A DNA stretch of 64,000 nt. It comes from Glycomyces artemisiae (GTDB taxonomy: Bacteria > Actinomycetota > Actinomycetes > Mycobacteriales > Micromonosporaceae). The notes beneath the pieces were generated by a model. That model saw nothing but the letters and a program-made list of their open reading frames with translations, searched no databases and was not told where the DNA came from. The stretch spans positions 124,001-188,000 of the forward strand of contig NZ_PVTJ01000003.1 of NCBI RefSeq assembly GCF_003002955.1, read 5' to 3'. Below are positions 48,720 to 56,789 of this stretch, piece by piece (positions within the stretch are counted from its first letter, which is position 1; each line of letters begins with the position of its first letter). Position numbers and translations under genes: made by a program.

Positions 48720-48826
48720 GCCGAAGCGGCGCCGACCGAACGGCGGGCCGTGCGACCTGGCCGAGGGTCGGTCCGAAGACGGCCGCCCCTTGCTCGGACG
48801 AGTGGCCGAAGCCGACCGATGGGCGG

Positions 48827-49333
48827 CTAGCGCTGGAGTTCGGTCTCGATGGCCTTGCGGAGGGCCGGGTCGTCGGGGGTGACCGTGGGGGCGAAGCGGG
48901 CGGCGACCTCGCCGTCGCGGCCGAGAAGGAACTTCTCGAAGTTCCACTGGATCTCGGGGTCGGCGTCGGTGTTGCCCTCGATTATGGGGCGGCGGGCGAT
49001 GAGCTCGGTGTAGAGCGGGTGGCGGGTCTCGCCCGCGACGCTGATCTTCGCCATGAGCGGGAACGTCACCGCGTAGTTGACCGAGCAGAACTCGGCGATC
49101 TCCTCGTCGGTGCCGGGCTCCTGGCCCATGAAGTCGTTCGCGGGGAAGCCGACCACGGTGAAGCCGCGGTCGCGGTACTCCTCGTACGCGGCCTGGAGGC
49201 CCTCGTACTGCGGGGTGAGGCCGCATTTCGAGGCGGTGTTGACGACCAGGACCACCTCGCCGAGGTGGTCGGCGAGCGTCGCCGCCGCGCCGTCGTTGGT
49301 GGTGAAGCCGATCGCGCCCAGGTCCTGTCCCAT
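48827..49333 (-). CDS. Glutathione-peroxidase-family thiol peroxidase
   Basis: The 168-residue protein has the peroxidatic Cys37 in NTASKCGLTPQY. FPANDFMGQEPGTDEEI carries the Gln and the near-family resolving region (here Met instead of the usual Cys), and the WNFEKFLLGRDGEV tail contains the active-site Trp. Bacterial members are usually thioredoxin- or mycothiol/mycoredoxin-dependent rather than glutathione-dependent, given that actinobacteria lack glutathione. The resolving Cys commonly found in FCxxxxx helix positions is present at EFCSVNY near 82. ATG 49333 has AAGGGGG about 5 nt upstream. It is monocistronic and detoxifies peroxides in the cytosol. Confidence 0.93.
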   Translation of the reverse strand: MGQDLGAIGFTTNDGAAATLADHLGEVVLVVNTASKCGLTPQYEGLQAAYEEYRDRGFTVVGFPANDFMGQEPGTDEEIAEFCSVNYAVTFPLMAKISVAGETRHPLYTELIARRPIIEGNTDADPEIQWNFEKFLLGRDGEVAARFAPTVTPDDPALRKAIETELQR

Positions 49334-49371
49334 GGGTCCCCCTTCGTGTCGCCGTTGCTCCGGCAAACCTA

Positions 49372-49406
49372 CCCGCCGGGCGTCCGGTGCGGGGACGCCC
49401 GGCGGG
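49372..49406 (-). terminator. Terminator after the secreted beta-propeller gene
   Basis: A perfect 14-bp stem (49372-49385 with 49393-49406) lies 20 nt past the stop of the minus-strand gene at 49426-50403. Confidence 0.7.
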
Positions 49407-49425
49407 GCGGCGGTCAGGGGACCGG

Positions 49426-50403
49426 TCAGGTGCGGGCGATGGCGATGTTCGTGTTCCCGCGGGCCCCGGCCTCGTAGAACATGTAGAGGCGCCCGCCCTC
49501 TCCGGCGAAGCTCGGCGCGGCCGCGCGGGTGGCCTGCGGCTCGGTGTACAGGACGCCGAGGTGCTCCTCGCGGTCGAAGCCCGTGCCCACGTAGGCGACG
49601 CGGATGCGGCCGTCGCCGCCGTGGTAGACGACGTGGCCGCCGCCGTTGCGGCCCCAGTAGTGGGCGCCCGAGATCTGCCCCTCCTCCCCCGCTCCGGGAG
49701 AGATGAGCGGCTGCTGCTTGAACTGCCAGCCCGAGGTCAGCGAGTGCGACCAGCCGATGAAGATCTTGCGGGTCCCGGACTGGTTCCCCATGAACAGCAT
49801 GATGAACACGCCCGACTGGGTCGGGTGCGGGAAGACCCGCGCGTAGGACGCCTCGGTGACGTTCGACGGGAGCATCGAGGTGTGCAGGACCGTGCCGACG
49901 TAGGTGAACGAGCGGCCGTCGGTGGAGGTGGCGACGCGGGTGGTGCGGTTGTCGCCGTGGAAGTACAGGTACATCTTCCCGTCGGCGGCGTTCCAGTGCG
50001 CGTGCGGGCTGGAGACGTGCGGGACCGAGAAGTGCCCGTTCCAGTTCCGGTCGATGATCGGGTTGGCCGAGTACTCCTTCCAGGGCCCGGCGAGGGAGTC
50101 GGCGTAGGCGAGGCAGATGCCGCCCGGGTCGTCGTGCGGCGCGTAGTACATGTACCAGTTGCCCAGGGGGTTGGCGACCTTCCCGGCGACGTGCCTGATC
50201 GACGGGAAGATGATCTCCTTCCGGGCGGGCGCGTAGCTCAGCGCGGACTTGTCCAGCGCCGCACCGAGACGAGTGAAAGCGGGGAAGCCGGGGACGGCGG
50301 CCGCGGCGGGGGCGGCGGCGCCGATCGCCGCGGTCGTGCCGAGGGCGGCGGCCCCCAGCAGCAGGCCGCGGCGCCCGAAGGCGGGTCGCGGTTCGGAACC
50401 CAT
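49426..50403 (-). CDS. Secreted five-bladed beta-propeller, glycosidase-like protein
   Basis: The 325-residue protein starts with a twin-Arg signal (GRRGLLLGAAALGTTAAIGAAAPAAAA, cleavage near 36). A beta-propeller of GH43/GH117-like style follows: IIFPSIRHV, WYMYYAPHDDPGGICLAYADSLAGPWKEY, HVSSPHAHW, MYLYFHG, and repeats of GAHYWGR/YVGTGFDREEHLGVLYTEP. Catalytic residues cannot be fixed by eye. ATG 50403 has an AGGAG Shine-Dalgarno. It is divergent from the LacI repressor across a 32-bp perfect palindrome, so it belongs to that regulon and may release the oligosaccharide that the ABC system imports. A lectin-like or phytase-like propeller is an alternative. Confidence 0.75.
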   Translation of the reverse strand: MGSEPRPAFGRRGLLLGAAALGTTAAIGAAAPAAAAVPGFPAFTRLGAALDKSALSYAPARKEIIFPSIRHVAGKVANPLGNWYMYYAPHDDPGGICLAYADSLAGPWKEYSANPIIDRNWNGHFSVPHVSSPHAHWNAADGKMYLYFHGDNRTTRVATSTDGRSFTYVGTVLHTSMLPSNVTEASYARVFPHPTQSGVFIMLFMGNQSGTRKIFIGWSHSLTSGWQFKQQPLISPGAGEEGQISGAHYWGRNGGGHVVYHGGDGRIRVAYVGTGFDREEHLGVLYTEPQATRAAAPSFAGEGGRLYMFYEAGARGNTNIAIART

Positions 50404-50506
50404 GACGCACTCCTGTCCGGCCCGCGCGGTCGCGCCGCGCTCGGGCGGTGCAGGGGCACCGCGGCGGGCCTCTGGAGGACGAGTGTCCGTTCTGCGGTGA
50501 TCGGCA

Positions 50507-50538
50507 GTCAAGATGATAATACGTATTATCATCTTGAC
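50507..50538. promoter_or_regulatory. LacI operator O1, a perfect 32-bp palindrome
   Basis: Two 16-bp arms, 50507-50522 and 50523-50538, are exact reverse complements centred on TAATACGTATTA. The site lies between the divergent beta-propeller gene and the LacI-family gene. The length and perfection are exceptional; it could also extrude as a cruciform. Confidence 0.85.
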
Positions 50539-50580
50539 GGTCCGAAAATCGGCGTGCAACATGATCACACGCACCTGTGG

Positions 50581-50592
50581 TTATACGCATTA
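50581..50592. promoter_or_regulatory. Second LacI operator O2, degenerate
   Basis: TTATACGCATTA, read on the minus strand as TAATGCGTATAA, matches the O1 core TAATACGTATTA at 10 of 12 positions. It lies about 64 bp from O1 and 26 nt before the LacI start, giving a looping geometry of roughly six helical turns. Confidence 0.6.
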
Positions 50593-50617
50593 TATGCCCG
50601 CCGAGAAAGGCCCCGCC

Positions 50618-51655
50618 GTGACCGGACCCCGCCGCCGCGTGACGCAGCGCGACATCGCCCGCCTCTCCGGCGTCAGCCAGGCCACCGTCTCACTGGTGCT
50701 CAACAACCGGCTCGACGGCGGCGTCAGGATCGCCGCCGACACCCGCCAGCGCGTGCTCGACGCGATCCGCGAGACCGGCTACGTGGCCGACCCGATCGCC
50801 CGGCGCCTCGCCGACCACTACAACCGGATCATCGGCGTGTTCACGTACGAGCCGGTATTCCCTTCGGGCGCAAGGGACTTCTTCCACCCGTTCCTGCTGG
50901 GCCTGGAGGAGCAGGCCGAGCGGCTCGGCTGCGACCTGCTGCTGCTCACCAGCGCGCCCGTGGACGGGGGCCGGCGCCGCATGTTCGCCGAAGGGAGCCG
51001 GATCAGGCTCGCCGACGGGTGCGTGCTCCTCGGGCAGGAGGTCGACCGCGGCGACCTGGAACGGCTTGTGGCCGAAGGGATCCCGTTCGTGTCGGTGGGT
51101 CGCCGGGACGACGCGGGCGGGCCGGTGCCGTACGTGGGCGCCGACTACCCGGCCGCGACGGCGGCGCTCGTGGCGCGCGCGGCCGAGCTGGGGCACCAGA
51201 AGATCGCGTACGTGGGCCGCGGCGAGGGCCCGGAGTCCTATGCGGACCGGCTGCGCGGGTTCCGCGCGGCGGCGGCGAAGGCCGGGGTCGCGTACGGCCG
51301 CGTCCCCGCGGCCGCGGGCGAGAAGCTCGATGCGGCCGTGGCCGAAGGCGTGACCGCGGTGTTCCTCGAAGAGCCCGCCGACGTTCCGGCCGTCACCGCG
51401 TGGGCCGCGGGCCGCGGGCTGGACGTCCCGGGCGACCTGTCCGTGGTGGCGCTCGGCGACCCGACCCGGCCGGTGTCGATCGACCTCGACGTCACCGGCT
51501 TCACCATCCCCCGCCGCGAGATGGGCCGCCAGGCCCTCGACGTGTTCCTCGGGCTGCTCGGCGGCACCGAGGAGGACGTGCAGCGGCTGCTCCCGTGCGA
51601 ACTGCACGACGGCGCGACCCTCGCGCCGGCCCCCACCGGAAGGAACCACTCTTGA
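50618..51655 (+). CDS. LacI-family transcriptional repressor of the sugar locus
   Basis: The 345-residue regulator has the LacI HTH and hinge (RRVTQRDIARLSGVSQATVSLVLNNRLDGGVRIAADTRQRVLDAIRETGYVADPIARRLADH). The periplasmic-binding effector domain starts at about residue 60. GTG 50618 was chosen because GAAAGG lies 7 nt upstream; the ATG at 50594 would sit next to the O2 operator and has no Shine-Dalgarno. The two AT-rich operators upstream imply autorepression and repression of the divergent glycosidase-like gene. Its stop overlaps the oxidoreductase start (TTGA), tying it to the oxidoreductase-ABC operon. The effector sugar is unknown. Confidence 0.93.
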   Translation: MTGPRRRVTQRDIARLSGVSQATVSLVLNNRLDGGVRIAADTRQRVLDAIRETGYVADPIARRLADHYNRIIGVFTYEPVFPSGARDFFHPFLLGLEEQAERLGCDLLLLTSAPVDGGRRRMFAEGSRIRLADGCVLLGQEVDRGDLERLVAEGIPFVSVGRRDDAGGPVPYVGADYPAATAALVARAAELGHQKIAYVGRGEGPESYADRLRGFRAAAAKAGVAYGRVPAAAGEKLDAAVAEGVTAVFLEEPADVPAVTAWAAGRGLDVPGDLSVVALGDPTRPVSIDLDVTGFTIPRREMGRQALDVFLGLLGGTEEDVQRLLPCELHDGATLAPAPTGRNHS

Positions 51656-53265
51656 AGCAGGCGAACGAACTCCAGGCCGACATCCTCGTCGTGGGCGGCG
51701 GTCTCGGCGGCGTCGCCGCCGCGCTGGCCGCGCTGCGCGCCGGGCGGCGCGTCGTCCTCACCGAGGAGTACGACTGGATCGGCGGGCAGCTCACGAGCCA
51801 GGCCGTGCCCCCAGACGAGTCGTCCTGGGTGGAGCAGTTCGGCGTCACCGCCTCGTACCGCCGACTGCGGGACGGGATCAGGGAGTACTACCGGCGCCAC
51901 TACCCGCTCACGGAGGCGGCCCGCGCGAAGCGGGACCTGAACCCGGGCGGCGGGCACGTCAGCCGCCTGTGCCACGAGCCCCGCGTGGCCGTGGCGGTCC
52001 TGGAGTCGATGCTCGCGCCCTACATCGGTTCGGGGGCGCTGCGGCTCCTCCAGCCGTACCGGCCCGTGGCGGCGGCCGTGGACGGTGACAGGGTCGAGGC
52101 CGTCGAGCTCGCGCACCGGGACACCGGCGAGCGGCTCACCGTGGCCGCGCCGTACGTGCTGGACGCCACCGAGACCGGGGAGCTGCTGCCGCTCACCGGC
52201 ACCGAGTACGTCACCGGGTTCGAGTCCGGGAAGGACACCGGTGAGCCGAGCGCGCCCGACGAGGCGCAGCCGGACAACATGCAGGCCGTGTCGGTGTGCT
52301 TCGCCGTGGACCACGTCGACGGGGACCACACGATCGACAAGCCGGAGAACTACGACTTCTGGCGCGGCTTCCGCACCGACTTCTGGGGCGGGAACCTGCT
52401 GGGGTTCCGGGCCCCGAACCCGCGGACCCTCGAACCCGCGGAGCGGACGTTCGAGCCGAACCCGGACGACGACCCGCTGTCCGTCGTCGGCGACCAGCGG
52501 CTCGGCGGCGGCGACATGAACCTGTGGACGTTCCGCAGGATCGCCGCGCGCCGGAACTTCACGCCCGGCGCGTACGCCAGCGACATCACGCTCGTGAACT
52601 GGCCGATGATCGACTACTTCCTGGCCCCGATCATCGACAATCCCGACGCCGCAGTGCATCTGGAGCGCGCGAGGGGCCTCTCCAGGTCCGTCCTGTACTG
52701 GCTCCAGACCGAGGCGCCGCGCGCCGACGGCGGCGCGGGCTGGCCGGGGCTGCGGCTGCGCGGGGACGTGACCGGCTCGGCCGACGGCCTCGCCCAGGCG
52801 CCCTACCACCGCGAGTCGCGGCGCATCAAGGCCGAGTACACCGTGGTCGAGCAGGACCTGTCGGCGGCGGTGCGCGGCGAGAAGGGCGCGGTGTCCTATC
52901 ACGACAGTGTCGGGATCGGCATGTACCGCATCGACCTCCACCCCTCCACCGGAGGCGACAACTACATCGACGTCGCCTCCTGCCCGTTCGAGATCCCGCT
53001 CGGCGCACTCCTGCCGGTGCGGGTCGACAACCTCCTCCCCGCCGGGAAGAACCTCGGCACGACCCACATCACCAACGGCTGCTACCGGCTGCACCCGGTC
53101 GAATGGAACATCGGCGAGGCCGCCGGTGCCCTCGCGGCCTTCAGCTTCGAGCGCGGCCTGCCGCCGCGCGCGGTCGGGGACGACCCGGCGCTGCTCGCCG
53201 AGTTCCAGGACCGGCTCACCGCGCAGGGCTTCGAGCTGCGCTGGCCCGACGTCGCGCCCTACTGA
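51652..53265 (+). CDS. FAD-dependent oxidoreductase of the sugar operon
   Basis: The 537-residue protein has an N-terminal FAD Rossmann motif (ILVVGGGLGGVAAALAALRAGRRVVLTEE). YDWIGGQLTSQAVPPDE and a later FAD-ring LLPAGKNLGTTHITNGCYRLHPVEWNIGEAAG near the C terminus identify the GlcD-unrelated FAD-dependent oxidoreductase family (pfam FAD_oxidored type). That family is often found beside carbohydrate genes. The substrate is not readable. TTG 51652 overlaps the LacI stop by 4 bp and has an AAGGA Shine-Dalgarno. It precedes the binding-protein gene by 58 bp, so the enzyme may oxidise an imported sugar or lignocellulose fragment before catabolism, which is an inference from context. Confidence 0.82.
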   Translation: MKQANELQADILVVGGGLGGVAAALAALRAGRRVVLTEEYDWIGGQLTSQAVPPDESSWVEQFGVTASYRRLRDGIREYYRRHYPLTEAARAKRDLNPGGGHVSRLCHEPRVAVAVLESMLAPYIGSGALRLLQPYRPVAAAVDGDRVEAVELAHRDTGERLTVAAPYVLDATETGELLPLTGTEYVTGFESGKDTGEPSAPDEAQPDNMQAVSVCFAVDHVDGDHTIDKPENYDFWRGFRTDFWGGNLLGFRAPNPRTLEPAERTFEPNPDDDPLSVVGDQRLGGGDMNLWTFRRIAARRNFTPGAYASDITLVNWPMIDYFLAPIIDNPDAAVHLERARGLSRSVLYWLQTEAPRADGGAGWPGLRLRGDVTGSADGLAQAPYHRESRRIKAEYTVVEQDLSAAVRGEKGAVSYHDSVGIGMYRIDLHPSTGGDNYIDVASCPFEIPLGALLPVRVDNLLPAGKNLGTTHITNGCYRLHPVEWNIGEAAGALAAFSFERGLPPRAVGDDPALLAEFQDRLTAQGFELRWPDVAPY

Positions 53266-53322
53266 CCTCACTACTGCGAAACCCCTGATGACAATGCCGT
53301 CAACGGAAAGGAAGAACCCCTT

Positions 53323-54591
53323 ATGAAGCACGGACGCCAACTGCTCGCCGCCGCGGCGGCGGCGCCGCTCGTCCTCGCCGCCTGCGGAGGCGGAGGCGAC
53401 GACGGACCGGTCACGCTGCGCATGACCACGTGGTCCGCGAGCGAGGACCACCTCGCGATGCTGAACGAGATCGCCGACGCCTACATCGCCGACCACCCCG
53501 ATGTGGAGGCGATCGAGTTCGACCCGCTCCCCTTCGAGGGGTACACGAGCACGCTGACCACGCAGATCGCCGGGGACAACGCCCCGGACCTGGCGTGGAT
53601 CCTGGAGAACTCCGCGCCCGACTTTGTCTCCAGCGGGGCTCTCGTGCCGCTGAGCGAGACCCTCTCGGGCACTGAGGGGTACGAGTACGACGACTTGATC
53701 CCCGCGGCCACGGAGCTGTGGCGCGAGGGCGACGAGCTGTACGCGTACCCGTTCTCGACTTCGCCGTTCGGCGTGTTCGTCAACAACGACCTCCTCGCCG
53801 AGGCCGGGCAGCCCACCGCCGCAGAGCTCATCGCGAACGGCGAGTGGACCTGGGAGCGCGTGATCGAAGCGGGCGCGGCCGTCCACGCCGCCACCGGCAC
53901 GGACGGGCTCGTCATCCGCGACTTCGACTACTCCGGCTGGGACAACCTCTCGACGCTGTGGACCGGCTGGGGCGCCCAGGCCTGGAGCGCCGACGGCGCC
54001 GACTGCGGCTTCGACGACCCGGAGATGACCGAGGCGCTCACGTTCATGCACGACGCCGTGTTCGAGCAGGAGGCCATGCCCGGACCGGGCACCACCGCGG
54101 ACTTCTTCGCGGGCGAGGCGGCCATGACCGTCACGCAGATCTCCCGCGCCGGGCTCCTCGCGGAGGCGGAGTTCGGGTGGGACCTCGTGCCGCTCCCGGC
54201 CGGGCCCGCGGGCGAGTACTCCGTGATCGGGCAGGGCGGCCTCGGCGTCCTCACCGTCGCGCCGCACCCCGAGGAGGCCGCCGACTTCCTCGCGTACATG
54301 ACGAACCCGGAGAACTCCGTGAAGCTCGCCCAGTACTTCCCGCCGCCGCGCGAGTCGCAGCTGACCGCCGAGGTCCTCGGCCAGGCCAACCCGCTGCTCA
54401 CCCCCGAGCAGCTCCAGGCCGTGGTCATCGACCGGATCGACAGCGGCGTCGTCAAGCCCAGCCACACCGGCCAGGCCCAGCTCGACCAGGCCGTGCGCGC
54501 CGCGCTCGACCCGCTGTGGACCGCCGACGCGGACGTCGCGGGCGTCCTCGCGGAGCTGTGCACCGCCATCGACCCGCTGCTGACGCAATGA
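53323..54591 (+). CDS. Sugar ABC transporter substrate-binding lipoprotein
   Basis: The 422-residue lipoprotein has a signal peptide with lipobox LAAC (Cys21) and a Gly-rich start. A family-1 extracellular binding domain follows: TLRMTTWSASEDHLAMLNEIADAYIADHPDVEAIEFDPLPFEGYTSTLTTQIAGDNAPDLAWI. The lobe linkers, FAGEAAMTVTQISRAGLL, and MTNPENSVKLAQYF near the C terminus complete the family pattern. ATG 53323 follows AAGGAAG by about 9 nt. It overlaps the first permease gene by 4 bp (ATGA). The ligand is unknown, likely an oligosaccharide given the LacI control and the secreted propeller. Confidence 0.93.
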   Translation: MKHGRQLLAAAAAAPLVLAACGGGGDDGPVTLRMTTWSASEDHLAMLNEIADAYIADHPDVEAIEFDPLPFEGYTSTLTTQIAGDNAPDLAWILENSAPDFVSSGALVPLSETLSGTEGYEYDDLIPAATELWREGDELYAYPFSTSPFGVFVNNDLLAEAGQPTAAELIANGEWTWERVIEAGAAVHAATGTDGLVIRDFDYSGWDNLSTLWTGWGAQAWSADGADCGFDDPEMTEALTFMHDAVFEQEAMPGPGTTADFFAGEAAMTVTQISRAGLLAEAEFGWDLVPLPAGPAGEYSVIGQGGLGVLTVAPHPEEAADFLAYMTNPENSVKLAQYFPPPRESQLTAEVLGQANPLLTPEQLQAVVIDRIDSGVVKPSHTGQAQLDQAVRAALDPLWTADADVAGVLAELCTAIDPLLTQ

Positions 54592-55532
54592 CCGCGGTGA
54601 AGACCGACGCGCCGCCCGGCCGGGAGCAGTCCCGGCCGGGCCGGCCCGGATGGTGGACGGCACGGCGCCGCGACCACCTCGCCGGATTCCTGTTCACCGC
54701 CCCGCAGCTGGCCGGGACGCTCCTGTTCGTGCTGCTGCCGCTGGGCCTGATGTTCTGGTACAGCTTCCACGACTGGAACGTCCTCGCCGGGGGCTTCACG
54801 TGGACCGGCGGCGAGAACTACGAGCGGCTCGCGCAGGACCCGGCGCTGCCGGGCGTCCTCGGCGCGACCGCCGCGTTCTCGGTCGGCCTGGTCGCGCTCA
54901 ACCTGAGCCTCGCGCTGGTGCTCGCGATCCTGCTCAACCAGAGGCTGGCGGGCACGATCGTGTTCCGCACGATCTTCTTCTCGCCCGTCGCGGTCACCTT
55001 GGTGGCGTGGACGATCGTGTGGCGGTTCCTGCTCCAGGACGACGGCGGCGTCAACGGCCTGCTGTCCGTGTTCGGCGCCGAGGGCCCGAACTGGCTGCGC
55101 GGCGAGACCACCGCGATGGTCTCGGTCGTGGTCGTGCAGGTGCTGAAGAACGTGGGGCTCAACATGGTCCTGTTCCTCGCCGCGCTCCAGGGCGTGCCGA
55201 AGGAGCTGTACGAGGCGTCCACGATCGACGGCGCGGGCGCGTGGACCCGGTTCCGGCGCATCACGATGCCGATGATCAGCCCGACGATCCTGCTCACCTC
55301 GATCATCACCGTCGTCGGCTCGCTCCAGGTGTTCGCCCAAATCGACGTGCTCACCAGCGGCGGACCGGGCACCTCCACCACGGTGCTCGTCTACTACCTG
55401 TACCAGAACGCCTTCCAGTTCCACGACTTCGGCTACGGCGCGACCCTCTCGGTCCTGCTGTTCGCGATCGTCCTGGTGCTCACCGTGATCCAGTGGCAGA
55501 TGCGCAGGAAGTGGGTCGTCCATGAGGACTGA
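54588..55532 (+). CDS. Sugar ABC transporter permease (MalF-like)
   Basis: The 314-residue inner-membrane permease has six helices (LAGFLFTAPQLAGTLLFVLLPLGLMFWYS, VGLVALNLSLALVLAILLN, IFFSPVAVTLVAWTIVWRFLL, VVVVQVLKNVGLNMVLFLAAL, and two C-terminal helices). The EAA loop ELYEASTIDGAGAWTRFRRITMPMISPTI has the invariant Gly. The N terminus is long and basic. ATG 54588 overlaps the binding-protein stop (ATGA). The 3-prime end overlaps the second permease by 11 bp. No ATPase gene is in the operon, so a shared ATPase of MsiK type elsewhere is expected. Confidence 0.93.
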   Translation: MTAVKTDAPPGREQSRPGRPGWWTARRRDHLAGFLFTAPQLAGTLLFVLLPLGLMFWYSFHDWNVLAGGFTWTGGENYERLAQDPALPGVLGATAAFSVGLVALNLSLALVLAILLNQRLAGTIVFRTIFFSPVAVTLVAWTIVWRFLLQDDGGVNGLLSVFGAEGPNWLRGETTAMVSVVVVQVLKNVGLNMVLFLAALQGVPKELYEASTIDGAGAWTRFRRITMPMISPTILLTSIITVVGSLQVFAQIDVLTSGGPGTSTTVLVYYLYQNAFQFHDFGYGATLSVLLFAIVLVLTVIQWQMRRKWVVHED

Positions 55533-56379
55533 ACGACTGAGGACCGGACCCTCGCGGCGCGCGAAGCTCGTCCTCTACGCGCTGCTGTGCGTGCTCGCCG
55601 TCCCGTTCGTGTTCCCCACCTGGTGGATGGTCACGTCGAGCCTCAAGTCCGCCAACGAGATCTTCGCGTTCCCGCCGACGCTGCTGCCCGCGGACCCGAG
55701 CCTGTCGGCGTACGCCCGCGTCTTCGAGTTCGCGCCGTTCGCCGCCCAGTACTGGAACAGCATGTACATCGCGGCGGTGGTCACGATCGGGACGCTCGCG
55801 GTGTCCTCGCTCGCCGGATACGCGTTCGCGCGCATCCGCTTCCCCGGCCACAACCTGCTGTTCCTGGTGGTCCTCGTGGGCCTGCTCATCCCCAGCGAGG
55901 TCACCATCGTCCCGCTGTTCCAGCTGTTCAACGGGCTCGGCATGGTCGACACGCACTGGCCGCTGATCCTCGTGCCGATCTTCGGCGCGCCGAGCGTCCT
56001 CGCGACACTCATCATGCGGCAGTTCTTCATCGCGCTGCCCGGCGAGATCGAGGAGGCCGGGCGCATGGACGGCCTCGGGCGCCTCGGCCTGTACTGGCGG
56101 ATCGCGCTGCCGCTGTCGCGCCCGGCGCTCGGCGCGGTCGCGATCTTCTCGTTCCTGCACAGCTGGAACCTGTACCTGGAGCCCGTCGTGTTCCTGTCGA
56201 CGCCCGAGAAGTTCACGCTCCCACAGGCGCTCACGCAGTTCACCGACGCCTACGGCGGCCCCATGTGGGACGTGCAGCTCTCGGCTGCGACGCTCTCGGC
56301 GCTGCCGGTGCTCATCGTCTTCGTGGTGGCCCAGCGCCAGTTCGTCGAGGGCCTCGCCCACACCGGCCTCAAAGGATGA
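55522..56379 (+). CDS. Sugar ABC transporter permease (MalG-like)
   Basis: The 285-residue permease has six helices (YALLCVLAVPFVFPTWWMVTSSLK, YIAAVVTIGTLAVSSLAGYAFARI, LLFLVVLVGLLIPSEVTIVPLF, ILVPIFGAPSVLATLIMRQFFIAL, LGAVAIFSFLHSWNLYLEP, LSALPVLIVFVVAQRQFVEGLAHTGLKG). The EAA loop EIEEAGRMDGLGRLGLYWRIALPLSRPAL is intact. The ending FVEGLAHTGLKG is typical of MalG/CUT1 permeases. It overlaps the first permease by 11 bp and is the last gene of the locus, followed directly by a strong hairpin. It belongs to the CUT1 class with the preceding two genes. Confidence 0.94.
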   Translation: MRTERLRTGPSRRAKLVLYALLCVLAVPFVFPTWWMVTSSLKSANEIFAFPPTLLPADPSLSAYARVFEFAPFAAQYWNSMYIAAVVTIGTLAVSSLAGYAFARIRFPGHNLLFLVVLVGLLIPSEVTIVPLFQLFNGLGMVDTHWPLILVPIFGAPSVLATLIMRQFFIALPGEIEEAGRMDGLGRLGLYWRIALPLSRPALGAVAIFSFLHSWNLYLEPVVFLSTPEKFTLPQALTQFTDAYGGPMWDVQLSAATLSALPVLIVFVVAQRQFVEGLAHTGLKG

Positions 56380-56411
56380 AGCGGTGCCCCGGCCGGGGCC
56401 GGGGCACCGCT
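56380..56411 (+). terminator. Terminator of the sugar ABC operon
   Basis: A 15-bp stem (56380-56394 with 56397-56411; AGCGGTGCCCCGGCC/GGCCGGGGCACCGCT) starts immediately after the second permease stop. Confidence 0.75.
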
Positions 56412-56437
56412 CCCTGTGTCACTCCGCTACAAGCGCT

Positions 56438-56686
56438 TTAGAGTCCGTGCTCGTTGCGGAAGTCCTCGACGGCGCCCTGCGCCCGGTCCTGGGCGTCCTG
56501 CGCGGCGTCGCCCGCCCCCTGGGCGGCCTCGCCGGCCTGCTGCGCCGCGTCCGGGACGTACTCCTCGAACGCCGCGCCCGCTTCGCCGGTCGCGTCGCCC
56601 GCCATCTCCCCGGCCTGCCCCTTGGCCTCCTCGACCGCGCCGGTCACCATGTCCTTCAGCTCGTTGAACTTGTCCAGCAAGCCCAT
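56438..56686 (-). CDS. Small acidic MT0933-like protein
   Basis: The 82-residue protein is a single charged, amphipathic helix: MGLLDKFNELKDMVTGAVEEAKGQAGEM, then alternating Ala/Gly/Asp/Glu repeats with 11-residue LEA/CsbD-like spacing (DAAQQAGEAAQGAGDAAQDAQDRAQGAVEDF). It matches the MT0933-like short proteins annotated as antitoxins in actinobacteria, but no toxin gene is adjacent, so a stress-protective role is as likely. ATG 56686 has an AAGGGGGT Shine-Dalgarno. A TTGTAT-16-TATAGT promoter (56719-56746) is in front. It is divergent from the next FAD oxidoreductase gene. Confidence 0.75.
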   Translation of the reverse strand: MGLLDKFNELKDMVTGAVEEAKGQAGEMAGDATGEAGAAFEEYVPDAAQQAGEAAQGAGDAAQDAQDRAQGAVEDFRNEHGL

Positions 56687-56718
56687 TGACTTACCCCCTT
56701 TTCGCGTCGGTACGTCCC

Positions 56719-56746
56719 ACTATAGGGGGACATGATGCGGATACAA
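56719..56746 (-). promoter_or_regulatory. Promoter of the MT0933-like gene
   Basis: On the minus strand TTGTAT (56746-56741), 16 nt, and TATAGT (56724-56719) form a good SigA-type promoter 33 nt before the ATG at 56686. Confidence 0.6.
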
Positions 56747-56789
56747 AGTTCCCGGAACCGCGGCAACGGAAACCGTGCTAGGAAGGGAC

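Noticed and set aside
51238-54663. A 1141-codon minus-strand open frame across the LacI, FAD and binding-protein genes
   Set aside because: It crosses three genes that have clear domains on the plus strand, and its translation is Arg/Gly/Val-rich without motifs.
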